A DNA stretch of 64,000 bases, from assembly GCA_002438405.1 (NCBI GenBank), contig DJOE01000023.1:314366-378365 (forward strand), written 5' to 3'. The translations under genes and the position numbers were made by a program. The DNA is from Cyanobacteria bacterium UBA6446. Lineage in GTDB: Bacteria > Cyanobacteriota > Vampirovibrionia > Gastranaerophilales > Gastranaerophilaceae. Shown in pieces: positions 16,115-24,809 of this stretch. Position 1 is the first letter of the stretch. Each line of letters begins with the position of its first letter. The notes under the pieces were generated by a model. That model made no database searches. It saw only the letters and a list, made by a program, of their open reading frames with translations, and was not told where the DNA came from.

Positions 16115-18097
16115 CTATAAAGTCGTGTCGTTTCCAACAGCATCTTCTGTATCAACTACAATCTGAGGAGTCAACATAATAACCATTTCTTCCTTAGATT
16201 TTTCAGTTCCAGTACTTCTAAAGAACATACCAACGACAGGTAAATCACCTAAGAATGGAATTTTACTTACATTTTTAGTTTCAGCTTCTTGAATCATACC
16301 ACCAATTACAAGAGTTTCACCATCTTTGATACGAACACCTTTTAAGGTTAAATTTCTTCTTTGTAATAATGTAGCAGCCAAGTCGTTGTTACCAGTTTCG
16401 GATTTAGTATATAGCTGTTCTTTAATAGTTGCATAATTTGGATTAATATCCAATGTTACATAACCGTCCGGACTAATAAATGGAGTGATTGAAACTTTGA
16501 TACCATTATCATTAGCGATATCATAGTCTTTTTGCACCTGAGCTGATCCTGAACCAGAAGAGTTATCCAAATATTCAGAAGTTACCTTAGACACATAATC
16601 TGAAGTCAAGTCAATAACTGAATTTTGCCCACTTGTAAGTAAAATCCTCGGATTAGCAAGAACTCTACCTTTTTTATTCTCAACCAAATAATTTACAGCA
16701 TAAACTAATTGAGGTGATTGACTCCATTTACTAAATGAAACAGTATTGTCGCTTGAAGATCCACTACTACTACCAGAAGAAGATGATGAAGATGATGTTT
16801 CAAATCCTCTACCTGCAAAGAAAATAGGGTGTTCTGAATTCGTCGCAAAACCATTACCACCACCGGCATTGAATGAGAAGTTTTTACTCAAGAATTGCCA
16901 TGTATTATCAAATGTTTTACTACCAGATTCTGATAATGAAATAATTTGAACTTCTAGATATGCTTGCGGAGTTTTCTTATCGTTAGCAGCAATATAATCT
17001 CTAATCATATCAATTTGAGTAGGAGTACCACCGATAACTTGAATTGTACCCAATGTTGGGAAATAAGAAACAGACAAGTTTTTAAATGGCAAGCCCTCAT
17101 AACCAGATGCTGAAGCTGATGAAGCAGCAGAACATAACATCTTACCACCACCTACAGAGATAGAGTTACCAGTTCCTCCTCCGCCAGAAGAAGAACCACT
17201 ACTTGAACTATCAGAACTATCTCCAGAGTCTGAACTATCATCTGAAGCAAAACCAGTTACAACACCAGCTGCAAAACCTGTAGCTCCAGAAGCACTGCTA
17301 CCACTTCCACTAGAAGAACCACTTCCTCCAGAAGAACCGCCTTCGTTACCATCAGAAATTGTTGAAGGCAAGAAAGAATCACAAATCATACTTGCCATTT
17401 CCATTGGAGTTGTATGGTTAACTTTGAATGTTGTAATAGTTGGTTTCACATCAAATTGCGCAACCATTCTTTTTGCCATCTCAACATCATTTGTTGTACC
17501 CATAACAATCAATTCATTTGTTGCAGGATTAATTGTAACAACCGGTTGAGTAGAAACTCCAGGGTTTATACCATTTTTAGTAAATATATTTGTATTTAAA
17601 AATTTTGCAAGAGCAGCTGCATTTACATATTTCACAGGAATTAGAGTCATACCCTTTGAAGCAACAGACATCGCTTCATCTTTGTTTGATACAACTAATG
17701 TATTTGCTTGAATATCATAGAACAAGCCATTTGTTTTGATAACCAAATTTAAAGCTTCTTCTAATGGAATATCCACCAAATCCATTGTTACTGTTCCCTC
17801 CACAGAAGATGAGAAAATAATATTCATTCCTGCTTGATCAGCAAACATTCTCAAAACTTGTTTAATATCCGCATCTCTCAAGCTTAAATTTACAACAGAA
17901 TCTCCATTATGGATTTTCACACTAGAACGAATATCTAATGCTGTAGACTCTCCAGAACGTAATGTTGGTCTATCAGCACCTCCAACATATCCGCCATATA
18001 CATCGCTCATTGCAAACGCACCGGTCATTGTATTAGTTAGAACAAAAGCTCCTAACATAACACTTGCAATAATTTTTTCTCTAATCTTAGTTTTCAT
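16115..18097 (-). CDS. pilQ: Outer-membrane secretin (PilQ/GspD)
   Basis: 660 residues with an N-terminal signal peptide (basic MKTKIREK, then a hydrophobic run ending near AFA). An STN domain (LSLRDADIKQVLRMFADQAG) and secretin N-domains follow. The C-terminal secretin core has VLANPRILLTSGQNS and LKGVRIKDGETLVIGG. Two long Ser/Gly/Asp linkers (near residues 245-310 and 430-455) are unusual and highly repetitive. It forms the pilus pore in the outer membrane, which implies a didermic cell. Confidence 0.93.
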   Translation of the reverse strand: MKTKIREKIIASVMLGAFVLTNTMTGAFAMSDVYGGYVGGADRPTLRSGESTALDIRSSVKIHNGDSVVNLSLRDADIKQVLRMFADQAGMNIIFSSSVEGTVTMDLVDIPLEEALNLVIKTNGLFYDIQANTLVVSNKDEAMSVASKGMTLIPVKYVNAAALAKFLNTNIFTKNGINPGVSTQPVVTINPATNELIVMGTTNDVEMAKRMVAQFDVKPTITTFKVNHTTPMEMASMICDSFLPSTISDGNEGGSSGGSGSSSGSGSSASGATGFAAGVVTGFASDDSSDSGDSSDSSSSGSSSGGGGTGNSISVGGGKMLCSAASSASASGYEGLPFKNLSVSYFPTLGTIQVIGGTPTQIDMIRDYIAANDKKTPQAYLEVQIISLSESGSKTFDNTWQFLSKNFSFNAGGGNGFATNSEHPIFFAGRGFETSSSSSSSGSSSGSSSDNTVSFSKWSQSPQLVYAVNYLVENKKGRVLANPRILLTSGQNSVIDLTSDYVSKVTSEYLDNSSGSGSAQVQKDYDIANDNGIKVSITPFISPDGYVTLDINPNYATIKEQLYTKSETGNNDLAATLLQRRNLTLKGVRIKDGETLVIGGMIQEAETKNVSKIPFLGDLPVVGMFFRSTGTEKSKEEMVIMLTPQIVVDTEDAVGNDTTL

Positions 18098-18126
18098 ATT
18101 TGCTCCTGCTTTATTTCTTTTATTAA

Positions 18127-18924
18127 TTAACCTTTTCTACCACCAAATCTGTTCTTTAAGTTATATAAATCATTTTGAGTTTTACTAAACTCTTCCCTAG
18201 AGAACATTTCACCAATACCTGCTGAATATACGTTAGAGCCTAAACTAACTGTAATCCAGTTAGGATTGATTTGAATAACTTTATATTCTTGCCCAATGAT
18301 TTTATCACCTTGACGAACTAAATAATCTTTATCATCAACATTAATAATCGCAGATGGATTACTTCTATTGTACATTATACCAACAACCTTTGTTCTCGTA
18401 ATTTTTGCTGCCGCAGCGGCTGAACTAGCTAAAGATGTCGGTGGAACTGGCAAATTAAAGCTGTATGGGCTTATATCATCAGCTTCACGAATAACTGTTC
18501 CTCTTTTCTTTTTAATAGCTGCAATTTGAGCATTATGTGCATTTGCTTCTGCGATTGCAGACCTTCTTGCGTTTTCAAATGCTGCAATTTCACCAGATGG
18601 CATAAATGGGTCAGAACGCCCAATAGAAGTAACATCGTAAGATACCATATTACTTGCCTGCTCCGATTCATCAACATCTAAATCAACACTATTTTCACTT
18701 GGTACATCAACTGCTTCTCTTGGTGCCGGATTTGTATCAACCGCAGGGACTTCTTCCTGCTTATTTCCGCCTAAGTTTTGTAAAAAACCACAACCTCCTG
18801 CAATTATACCTACAGAAAATACTACAGCTAACAATGTTAATACGAACTTTCCTCGTTTGCTGAATGTGTTATCTACCCAACTATCATTCCTGTAATAATT
18901 TGTATTCACGTTATTCCCACCCAT
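18127..18924 (-). CDS. PilP/GspC-like pilus assembly protein
   Basis: 265 residues and the first gene of the pilus operon. A single transmembrane segment near residues 27-47 (FVLTLLAVVFSVGIIAGG) is followed by an acidic linker. The C-terminal domain (TKVVGIMYNRSNPSAIINVDD, YLVRQGDKI, KVIQINPNWITVSLG) resembles the beta-sandwich of PilP or the HR domain of GspC that contacts the secretin. The fit is by pattern and position, not by strong motif. PilM, PilN and PilO are absent next to it. Confidence 0.7.
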   Translation of the reverse strand: MGGNNVNTNYYRNDSWVDNTFSKRGKFVLTLLAVVFSVGIIAGGCGFLQNLGGNKQEEVPAVDTNPAPREAVDVPSENSVDLDVDESEQASNMVSYDVTSIGRSDPFMPSGEIAAFENARRSAIAEANAHNAQIAAIKKKRGTVIREADDISPYSFNLPVPPTSLASSAAAAAKITRTKVVGIMYNRSNPSAIINVDDKDYLVRQGDKIIGQEYKVIQINPNWITVSLGSNVYSAGIGEMFSREEFSKTQNDLYNLKNRFGGRKG

Positions 18925-19179
18925 CTAATAAGTTATTATAACTACATTATATTAAAGCTCTTCTTTAAATGTATCAATTATTTAGAGTATTTAACTAATA
19001 AAAGATACTTATCAATACAATAATATCATAATGTTTCAATTAAGGCAAAAAAGGAAATATAAGGCAAGTTATAAGGATAAAATGGCTAAAAGCCCAATAA
19101 TAATGGTATTTTAGACAGTTTATATTTTGTAACAGTTTGAAAATCAAGAAAAAAGTTCAATCTTTAGATGTACTTCAAA

Positions 19180-19659
19180 CTAATGACGAATTGTCATTCT
19201 CTCCAACATACGTACGAATCGAACAATCTTAGATTCAGTACTTGCAGTAATTGAATCAACTAAAATTGTTTTGCAACCCAAAAATTTTCCGCACAAAATA
19301 TCTGTTAAAGGTCTATCCCCAACTAAAACACAATCTTTTGGTTCAATATTATGCTCAGCTAAAAACTGACGGACCGGTCCAGTTTTAGGCTTGCATGCAC
19401 CAAACAACATTGGGAATGGAGATATTGCTTTAACTTTTTCAATATAAGATTGGTTGTGATTATTTGAAACAACAGCCATAAAAAATTTGTCTTGAACATT
19501 CATTAGCCAACTATAAGTTTCATCAGTATAGCATGCTGATTTAGAAGCCATAATTGTACTGTCTAAATCTAACAATACAGCCTTAACTCCAATTTTTTGA
19601 AGTTCATCTAAATCAATGTCATATATACTTTTCAAATTATAGTCAGGTTTAAGAAACAT
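19180..19659 (-). CDS. yqeG: HAD-superfamily phosphatase, YqeG family
   Basis: 159 residues. HAD motif I is LLDLDSTI, motif II VVSNN, the Lys motif GACKPKTGP, and motif IV VGDRPLTDI. YqeG proteins belong to the HAD IIIA / PGP-phosphatase group, whose members dephosphorylate phosphatidylglycerol phosphate in some lineages. The substrate here is not proven. It overlaps trhP by 11 bases and is co-transcribed with it. Confidence 0.88.
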   Translation of the reverse strand: MFLKPDYNLKSIYDIDLDELQKIGVKAVLLDLDSTIMASKSACYTDETYSWLMNVQDKFFMAVVSNNHNQSYIEKVKAISPFPMLFGACKPKTGPVRQFLAEHNIEPKDCVLVGDRPLTDILCGKFLGCKTILVDSITASTESKIVRFVRMLERMTIRH

Positions 19660-20923
19660 GCTCTTTTACTCCAATTGTTCTTGCTAACGCAACTTTATAC
19701 TCTTGCGGATTTTGAGATAATTTTAAATATACATCAGAATTTGTATTTGCGACATCTAAATTATCACCTTTTTCATTCAAAATTTCTTCAACTCTTGCAA
19801 CAAATTGTTCTTTAGGAGTAATAATTTCAACTTCATCTCCTAGAAGAATTTTGTTTTTAATTTTCACAAGATACAAATCATCATCACGATCTGAAGTAGT
19901 ATCAACCTCATAATATTTTTTCTTGTCATGGAATTCAAATAAGAAATCAGCACCAGCCAAACCTTTTGAAATATCATAGCTATAACTGTCAGGTTTATTT
20001 TCACCTAGCGCAAAACCGGTTGTATATCCACGATTGCCAACTTTTTTCAGCTCAATAAAATATTTTGATAAATCAGCATTTGGGTTTTGCATAATTTCGT
20101 CAATTGCATTTCTATATGTTTTTGCAACCGCAGAAACATAATACAAACTTTTTGTTCGACCTTCAACCTTAAATGAATCTACACCAGCATCAATCATTTC
20201 TTTCAAATGTTCAACTAAGCATAAATCTTTAGGGCTCAAAATATGAGAACCTCTGTCATCTTGATTAATTTCATAATATTGCCCAGGACGAGTTTCTTCA
20301 ACAAGCTTGTAACTCCAACGGCATGGTTGAGAGCAGTTGCCATGATTAGCTTTTCTCTCTCCATTTGTAAAATAGTCACTTAACAGGCATCTACCAGAGA
20401 ATGAAACACATTGAGAACCGTGAATAAAACATTCTACTTCCATATCTGGAACTCGTTTTTTAATTTCAGCAATTTCAGGAATTGAAAGTTCACGAGCTAA
20501 AACAACCCTTTTTGCTCCCATATCTTGCCAAAACTTAACACATTCATAATTCAAAATATTTGTTTGAGTACTAATATGAAGTTCTGTATCCGGCATATAT
20601 TTCTTAACTAATCTTAATATACCGAAATCACTAACTAATATGGCATCTGGATTTGCATCTTTAATTATATCCATGCAAGATTCCAAATGTTTGATATCTT
20701 CATTAAATGCAAAGATATTCAAGGTCAAATAAGCTTTTGCACCTAAAGAATGAGCCAAATCAATCGCTCTTTTGAGATTTTCAAGAGTAATAATTTCACC
20801 TTTTCTCATTGCTCGCAAACTAAAATCTACCACACCGAGGTAAACTGCATCTGCTCCATATCTTACTGCATATTCTAACTTTTCCAAATTGCCAGCCGGC
20901 ATCAATAATTCAACTTTTCGCAT
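19649..20923 (-). CDS. trhP: U32 family tRNA hydroxylation protein (TrhP/YegQ-like)
   Basis: 424 residues. The U32 signature ECFIHGSQCVSFSGRCLLS and the Cys set in GNCSQPCRW are present; they probably bind iron-sulfur. The family hydroxylates wobble uridine to 5-hydroxyuridine in tRNA, using prephenate. The N-terminal barrel starts ELLMPAGNLEKLEYAVRYGA. The ATG at 20923 has no Shine-Dalgarno; TATTAT lies with a 6-nt gap before it, as at nadD and mlaE. Confidence 0.88.
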   Translation of the reverse strand: MRKVELLMPAGNLEKLEYAVRYGADAVYLGVVDFSLRAMRKGEIITLENLKRAIDLAHSLGAKAYLTLNIFAFNEDIKHLESCMDIIKDANPDAILVSDFGILRLVKKYMPDTELHISTQTNILNYECVKFWQDMGAKRVVLARELSIPEIAEIKKRVPDMEVECFIHGSQCVSFSGRCLLSDYFTNGERKANHGNCSQPCRWSYKLVEETRPGQYYEINQDDRGSHILSPKDLCLVEHLKEMIDAGVDSFKVEGRTKSLYYVSAVAKTYRNAIDEIMQNPNADLSKYFIELKKVGNRGYTTGFALGENKPDSYSYDISKGLAGADFLFEFHDKKKYYEVDTTSDRDDDLYLVKIKNKILLGDEVEIITPKEQFVARVEEILNEKGDNLDVANTNSDVYLKLSQNPQEYKVALARTIGVKEHVS

Positions 20924-20929
20924 AATTCA

Positions 20930-20935
20930 ATAATA
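20930..20935 (-). promoter_or_regulatory. -10 box of a predicted leaderless trhP mRNA
   Basis: TATTAT with exactly six bases to the trhP ATG. Confidence 0.45.
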
Positions 20936-21038
20936 GGCTAAACTAAATTAATAATCAACCGAATAGGTGATGTTGTTTTTCGATAAATGTAGAAAATAGA
21001 ATATATAGAAAAACAGTTTATTTGGAGAAAGAGTTTTT

Positions 21039-21173
21039 ATGCAAGCAATCAACAATGCAACTAGCACAATTAAAGAAATTTGGTCTTATCAACACCCCGT
21101 AATGCACACTTGGTTTTTATTCAGTGCTGCTTCGTTAGGTTGTATGTTTGCACTTTTATTCTTTGCAATATAA
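21039..21173 (+). CDS. 44-residue small membrane protein
   Basis: ATG-to-TAA ORF with a good ribosome site (GGAGAAAG 8 bases upstream) and a plus-strand terminator after it. The first half is polar (MQAINNATSTIKEIWSYQHP); the second half is one hydrophobic helix (SAASLGCMFALLFFAI). It stands alone between two minus-strand genes. Cyanobacteria have many single-helix small proteins of this type, but I recognise no family. Confidence 0.65.
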   Translation: MQAINNATSTIKEIWSYQHPVMHTWFLFSAASLGCMFALLFFAI

Positions 21174-21200
21174 GAATTTGAATAAAAAAGATTAACCCCC

Positions 21201-21237
21201 AAAAGAACAAGGACTAAGCAACAGGTTCTTGTTTTTT
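21201..21237 (+). terminator. Terminator of the small membrane protein gene
   Basis: AAGAAC/GTTCTT with a 16-nt loop, then GTTTTTT. It overlaps the 3' end of the convergent MATE gene. Confidence 0.6.
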
Positions 21238-22554
21238 GTATTCAGAATCATAATATTTTTTTAATTTATAAAGCATGATTGCGCAAAGTAAAATTGCTGC
21301 GGAAACCAATCCTAGCCAAAAACCTTTTAAGTAGAACTTGCAATGGAATGCTAAAAAACAACCCAATGGAATTGATACACACCAATATGCAACAAAGTTA
21401 GCGAACAACACAATTCCGGTTTGTTTTATGCCTTTACATATACCGGATAGAGCAACTTGCAAGCCATCAAAGGTTTGGAAAACACCTAAAATATACATAA
21501 TTGGGATTGCAATATTAAATAAATTTTTATCAACAGTAAAAATGCTTACAATTTGTTTTGGAAATGATGAAAATACAATTGCACTGCACAACATAAATCC
21601 AACAGACATAACCGTTCCAACTAAAGAATATCTCTTTAAATCAACGGAATTATGAGAACCATTTGCAAATCCAACCTTTACAGCAATTGCATTAGAAATA
21701 GCAAACGGAACCATAAATGAAATTGTTGTCAAAGTACAAACCAAATTTTGAGCAGCGGCATAAACACCTGAAACTCTACCCATAAGAATTGCAATACTAT
21801 TAAATGCAACAAATTCAACTAATACAGCTAAAGAAATTGGCATTCCAATTTTAACCATATTATGATAATAAGCTTTCTCGTGATAATTTCGGAAAGTCAT
21901 ATTTACAAAACAATAAATTAAAAGCGCAAAACCCATAAAATATCGAACAAGTAAACTTGCAATCGCAAGCCCAATAACACCCAATGACGGAATTGGCCCA
22001 AAGCCAAACACCAAAATCACATTCAAAACGACATTCAAAAATACACAAAACATTGTAACAATATTAGGGAATACAACGATTTCAAAAGCTTGTAAAAATT
22101 CTTTCAAACAAGCATGCAAATATACCCCGAATGTACTTAATGCGGTAATCAACATATAATCTTGAATTGGGTGAATTAATTTTTGCTCAAAACCCATTTT
22201 AGGAATTATAGGAATAAAAGCAACAATTGCCAAAGACGTAATTATAGCAAGAAGCATTGCAAAACGGATTGACGGGTAAAAATATTTTTTTACAGATTTT
22301 TTCTCTCCTCTATAATTTGAAAGTAATGGAGAAATACTTGAAATCAACCCTATTCCAAAAGTCAAAATACAATTCAAAATAGCTGTTGCAATACTAATTG
22401 CAGCAAATGTATCAGTTGAATGTCTTCCTGCAACCACAACATCACCAACACCAATCAAAATGAAACCTAAGTTTCCCATGATAATTGGGGCAGCTATTGT
22501 TAAAAGCTCTTTAATGTAATATTTAATTCCTTTTTCACACATATCTGATGTCAT
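21214..22554 (-). CDS. MATE family efflux transporter
   Basis: 446 residues with about twelve hydrophobic segments. The N-terminal half starts ELLTIAAPIIMGNLGFILIGVGDVVVAGRHS, a MATE-type opening with polar residues in helix 1. Family members export drugs or metabolites using a sodium or proton gradient. Substrate unknown. Monocistronic. Confidence 0.88.
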   Translation of the reverse strand: MTSDMCEKGIKYYIKELLTIAAPIIMGNLGFILIGVGDVVVAGRHSTDTFAAISIATAILNCILTFGIGLISSISPLLSNYRGEKKSVKKYFYPSIRFAMLLAIITSLAIVAFIPIIPKMGFEQKLIHPIQDYMLITALSTFGVYLHACLKEFLQAFEIVVFPNIVTMFCVFLNVVLNVILVFGFGPIPSLGVIGLAIASLLVRYFMGFALLIYCFVNMTFRNYHEKAYYHNMVKIGMPISLAVLVEFVAFNSIAILMGRVSGVYAAAQNLVCTLTTISFMVPFAISNAIAVKVGFANGSHNSVDLKRYSLVGTVMSVGFMLCSAIVFSSFPKQIVSIFTVDKNLFNIAIPIMYILGVFQTFDGLQVALSGICKGIKQTGIVLFANFVAYWCVSIPLGCFLAFHCKFYLKGFWLGLVSAAILLCAIMLYKLKKYYDSEYKKQEPVA

Positions 22555-22628
22555 GATAACACAAACAGAATCTAAGCAAATATTTAGAAATATTTTGCAC
22601 CAGATTTACACTTAATTCTTAATGGCTT

Positions 22629-23138
22629 TTACATTTGTTGTGGAGGAATCTTTGGAGCATATGGAACTGCTGCACCTAGAACACTACCTAATACAAATCC
22701 AATAAAAACACCCCAACCTAAATTTGTCCAACGAACCCTTTTGAAAGCACGTGAAGAAACATTATCTCTTAAAGCTTCTGATTTTTTGACATTTTTGAAA
22801 GTTGTAGCAAAAAGTTGTTTTGTGTTTTTAACTTCAATCGAATCTGTTACAGAATTTATCAATTGCTTAATTTTAACTTTGATAGCATTCATATCTTCTG
22901 GAACACTCATCTGCGATAAAAACAATTTTTGTTCTGTTTTTAATCTTTTCTTAGCTAACGAAATTGCAGCTTCATCAAGCTTTGAAATATTGGAATTTGT
23001 AATATTTTTATGAACGGCAAATGCACTTTTGATATATCTTTCATTTGTTACAGGTAAAAAATAGGCATTCATTCCAACCAAGCCTAAAACAGTTCCTGCA
23101 ACCATTGATGTAGAATTTGATGGGGTATTCATTGACAT
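22629..23138 (-). CDS. Hypothetical protein with two membrane segments
   Basis: 169 residues, no family recognised. A hydrophobic segment (about residues 11-28, AGTVLGLVGMNAYFLPV) is followed by a Lys-rich helical middle and a second hydrophobic segment near the C-terminus (WGVFIGFVLGSVLGAAVPYAP). GGAGCAAAAATTT precedes the ATG. Divergent from the prepilin gene at 23288, but there is no sign of a functional link. Confidence 0.6.
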   Translation of the reverse strand: MSMNTPSNSTSMVAGTVLGLVGMNAYFLPVTNERYIKSAFAVHKNITNSNISKLDEAAISLAKKRLKTEQKLFLSQMSVPEDMNAIKVKIKQLINSVTDSIEVKNTKQLFATTFKNVKKSEALRDNVSSRAFKRVRWTNLGWGVFIGFVLGSVLGAAVPYAPKIPPQQM

Positions 23139-23224
23139 AAATTTTTGCTCCTAATTTGTTAGCAAATTCACTAAAAACCGTAAATATTAAAAATTGCCAC
23201 TATTTAACAAAATATTTCGATATG

Positions 23225-23253
23225 TTGAGGAATGAACGTAAATATGTTATAAT
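23225..23253 (+). promoter_or_regulatory. Promoter of the prepilin gene at 23288
   Basis: TTGAGG, 17-nt spacer, TATAAT with upstream TGT. Almost the same as the promoter of the other XRE-less prepilin at 4703-5332 (TTGTGG-17-TATAAT, TGT). Confidence 0.7.
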
Positions 23254-23287
23254 AAAAAAGAACACGAATGAGGAATAGATTTTAATT

Positions 23288-23992
23288 ATGATAAAAAAGT
23301 TTTTAGCATTCACTCTTGGAGAAATTTTGATTGCTCTAACTGTAATTGGGGTTGTTGCAGTATTAGTTATGCCTCAATTAGTACTAGGGCAAAAAGCAGC
23401 TAAAGCAAAAGCCCAGTTCAATACTGCATACGCAATTTTAGCAAAATCAATTGCGGAAATGGACGCCGACGAAGTTACAACAGACCCCAAAAGTTATTCA
23501 GCATCAGGTTCATTTTATCCCGTACTAAAAAAATATCAAAAAGTTACAATTGATTGTGGTAAATATAATATAACAAATGATAGTGTATGTCTTTCAACAT
23601 CAAATAGAGATGAGGTTTCTGACTATACAATTAGAAAAAGCGACAATACAAAAATGAATGCACACTTACTTGATGATGGTGCATTTGTAATAAATAATGG
23701 AATGTTATTCGCAATTGAAAACGTTACAGATAATCCAAACGGACTTCTTGTTTCTATTGACATAAATGGGAAAAACAACCGTCCAAACAAATGGGGTTGG
23801 GATTTATTTACATTTGAAATTGTTAAAGGCGATGTTTTACCTGTTGGAGCCCCTGGAACAACTGCAACTTGGAGTACAAATCCTGCAACCTATTGTAGTG
23901 CAAGTAGCAATAGCAATTTAAATGGTATTACTTGCGCATACTATGCTTCAACTGACCAAGACTACTTTAAAAAATTATATAATGGTCACTAA
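23288..23992 (+). CDS. Prepilin-like protein
   Basis: 234 residues. Class III signal: MIKKFLA, then FTLGEILIALTVIGVVA with Glu at +5. The C-terminal domain has LLDDGAFVINNGMLFAIEN, the motif IDINGKNNRPNKWGWDLFTF, and the ending LNGITCAYYASTDQDYFKKL. These are shared with the prepilin at 44658, so the two are close paralogues and form a subgroup distinct from the other four. Predicted minor pilin. No XRE regulator beside it. Followed by a strong terminator. Confidence 0.88.
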   Translation: MIKKFLAFTLGEILIALTVIGVVAVLVMPQLVLGQKAAKAKAQFNTAYAILAKSIAEMDADEVTTDPKSYSASGSFYPVLKKYQKVTIDCGKYNITNDSVCLSTSNRDEVSDYTIRKSDNTKMNAHLLDDGAFVINNGMLFAIENVTDNPNGLLVSIDINGKNNRPNKWGWDLFTFEIVKGDVLPVGAPGTTATWSTNPATYCSASSNSNLNGITCAYYASTDQDYFKKLYNGH

Positions 23993-24014
23993 TTTTGAAT
24001 AATTTTAATATTTT

Positions 24015-24049
24015 ATGGCGATTTTGCATTTGCAAAATCGCCATTTTTT
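24015..24049 (+). terminator. Terminator of the prepilin gene
   Basis: 14-bp perfect stem ATGGCGATTTTGCA/TGCAAAATCGCCAT with a TT loop and a T6 run. Confidence 0.9.
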
Positions 24050-24065
24050 GATACATATTTTGACA

Positions 24066-24107
24066 TATAAAAAGAGTTGGTTCAGATTTTTCTAAAACCA
24101 ACTCTTT
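24066..24107 (-). terminator. Terminator of the rpmI-rplT operon
   Basis: AAAGAGTTGGTT/AACCAACTCTTT stem and T run on the minus strand, 22 bases after rplT. Confidence 0.88.
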
Positions 24108-24128
24108 CTAACTTTGAAACACTTTTAA

Positions 24129-24473
24129 CTATTTTGAAATAGTTTCGAAAAGTACATTAAATGCTTCCGGATCTTTTACAGCTAAATCAGCTAGCATTTT
24201 TCTATTTACAACAACGTTAGCTTTTTTACAAGCATTAACGAATCTTGAATAGCTCATGCCACGAGATCTAACAGCTGCGTTGATTCTTACAATCCATAAT
24301 CTTCTCATATTACGTTTTGTAGTACGTCTATCTCTGTAAGCATATTTTAAAGCTTTCATAACTGCAATATTAGCAACTTTGAAGATTCTGCTTCTAGCGC
24401 CAATAAAGCCTTTAGCAAGTTTTAATATTTTTTTGTGTCTTTTAACACCAGCATTACCACGTTTAATTCTCAT
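24129..24473 (-). CDS. rplT: Ribosomal protein L20
   Basis: 114 residues, strongly basic. Starts MRIKRGNAGVKRHKKILKLAKG and contains YAYRDRRTTKRNMRRLWI, both diagnostic of bL20. Needed early in 50S assembly. It follows rpmI by 13 bases. Confidence 0.97.
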   Translation of the reverse strand: MRIKRGNAGVKRHKKILKLAKGFIGARSRIFKVANIAVMKALKYAYRDRRTTKRNMRRLWIVRINAAVRSRGMSYSRFVNACKKANVVVNRKMLADLAVKDPEAFNVLFETISK

Positions 24474-24486
24474 TTTTTATTCGCTC

Positions 24487-24696
24487 CTATCTTGAATACT
24501 TCTTGTATGGTAACTCTTTAGATACCAATGCTACATGTGACTCAGAAACACCAACCATCTTGAAAATTCTACGTTTTCTAGATGCTGATTTGTGTTGGAG
24601 CAAGTGGCCTATGCCTGCTTGTCTTTTCATAATTTTTCCAGTTGCAGTTACTTTGTAACGTTTAGCAGCTGCTCTGTGTGTTTTCATTTTTGGCAT
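24487..24696 (-). CDS. rpmI: Ribosomal protein L35
   Basis: 69 residues: MPKMKTHRAAAKRYKVTATGK at the start and HLLQHKSASRKRR in the middle are bL35. The frame is open 35 codons upstream, but the ATG at 24696 follows AGGAG and gives the correct length. In many bacteria infC precedes rpmI-rplT; here folC does, and the operon has its own promoter. Confidence 0.96.
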   Translation of the reverse strand: MPKMKTHRAAAKRYKVTATGKIMKRQAGIGHLLQHKSASRKRRIFKMVGVSESHVALVSKELPYKKYSR

Positions 24697-24772
24697 TTTC
24701 TTCTCCTTTTGTTTTAAAGTAGTAACTAAAAAATTATAGGCATACCAAAGCCCATAACTTTCGGCTGAATTC

Positions 24773-24801
24773 ATTATATTATGCAAAATGAATATTTGCA
24801 A
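24773..24801 (-). promoter_or_regulatory. Promoter of rpmI-rplT
   Basis: TTGCAA, 17-nt spacer, TATAAT. It gives a leader of about 70 nt in which L20 autoregulation could act, as known elsewhere. Confidence 0.65.
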
Positions 24802-24809
24802 GCAATAAG

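Noticed and set aside
19031..19114. 27-codon basic ORF upstream of the pilus operon
   Set aside because: No ribosome site, no terminator and no pattern beyond chance.
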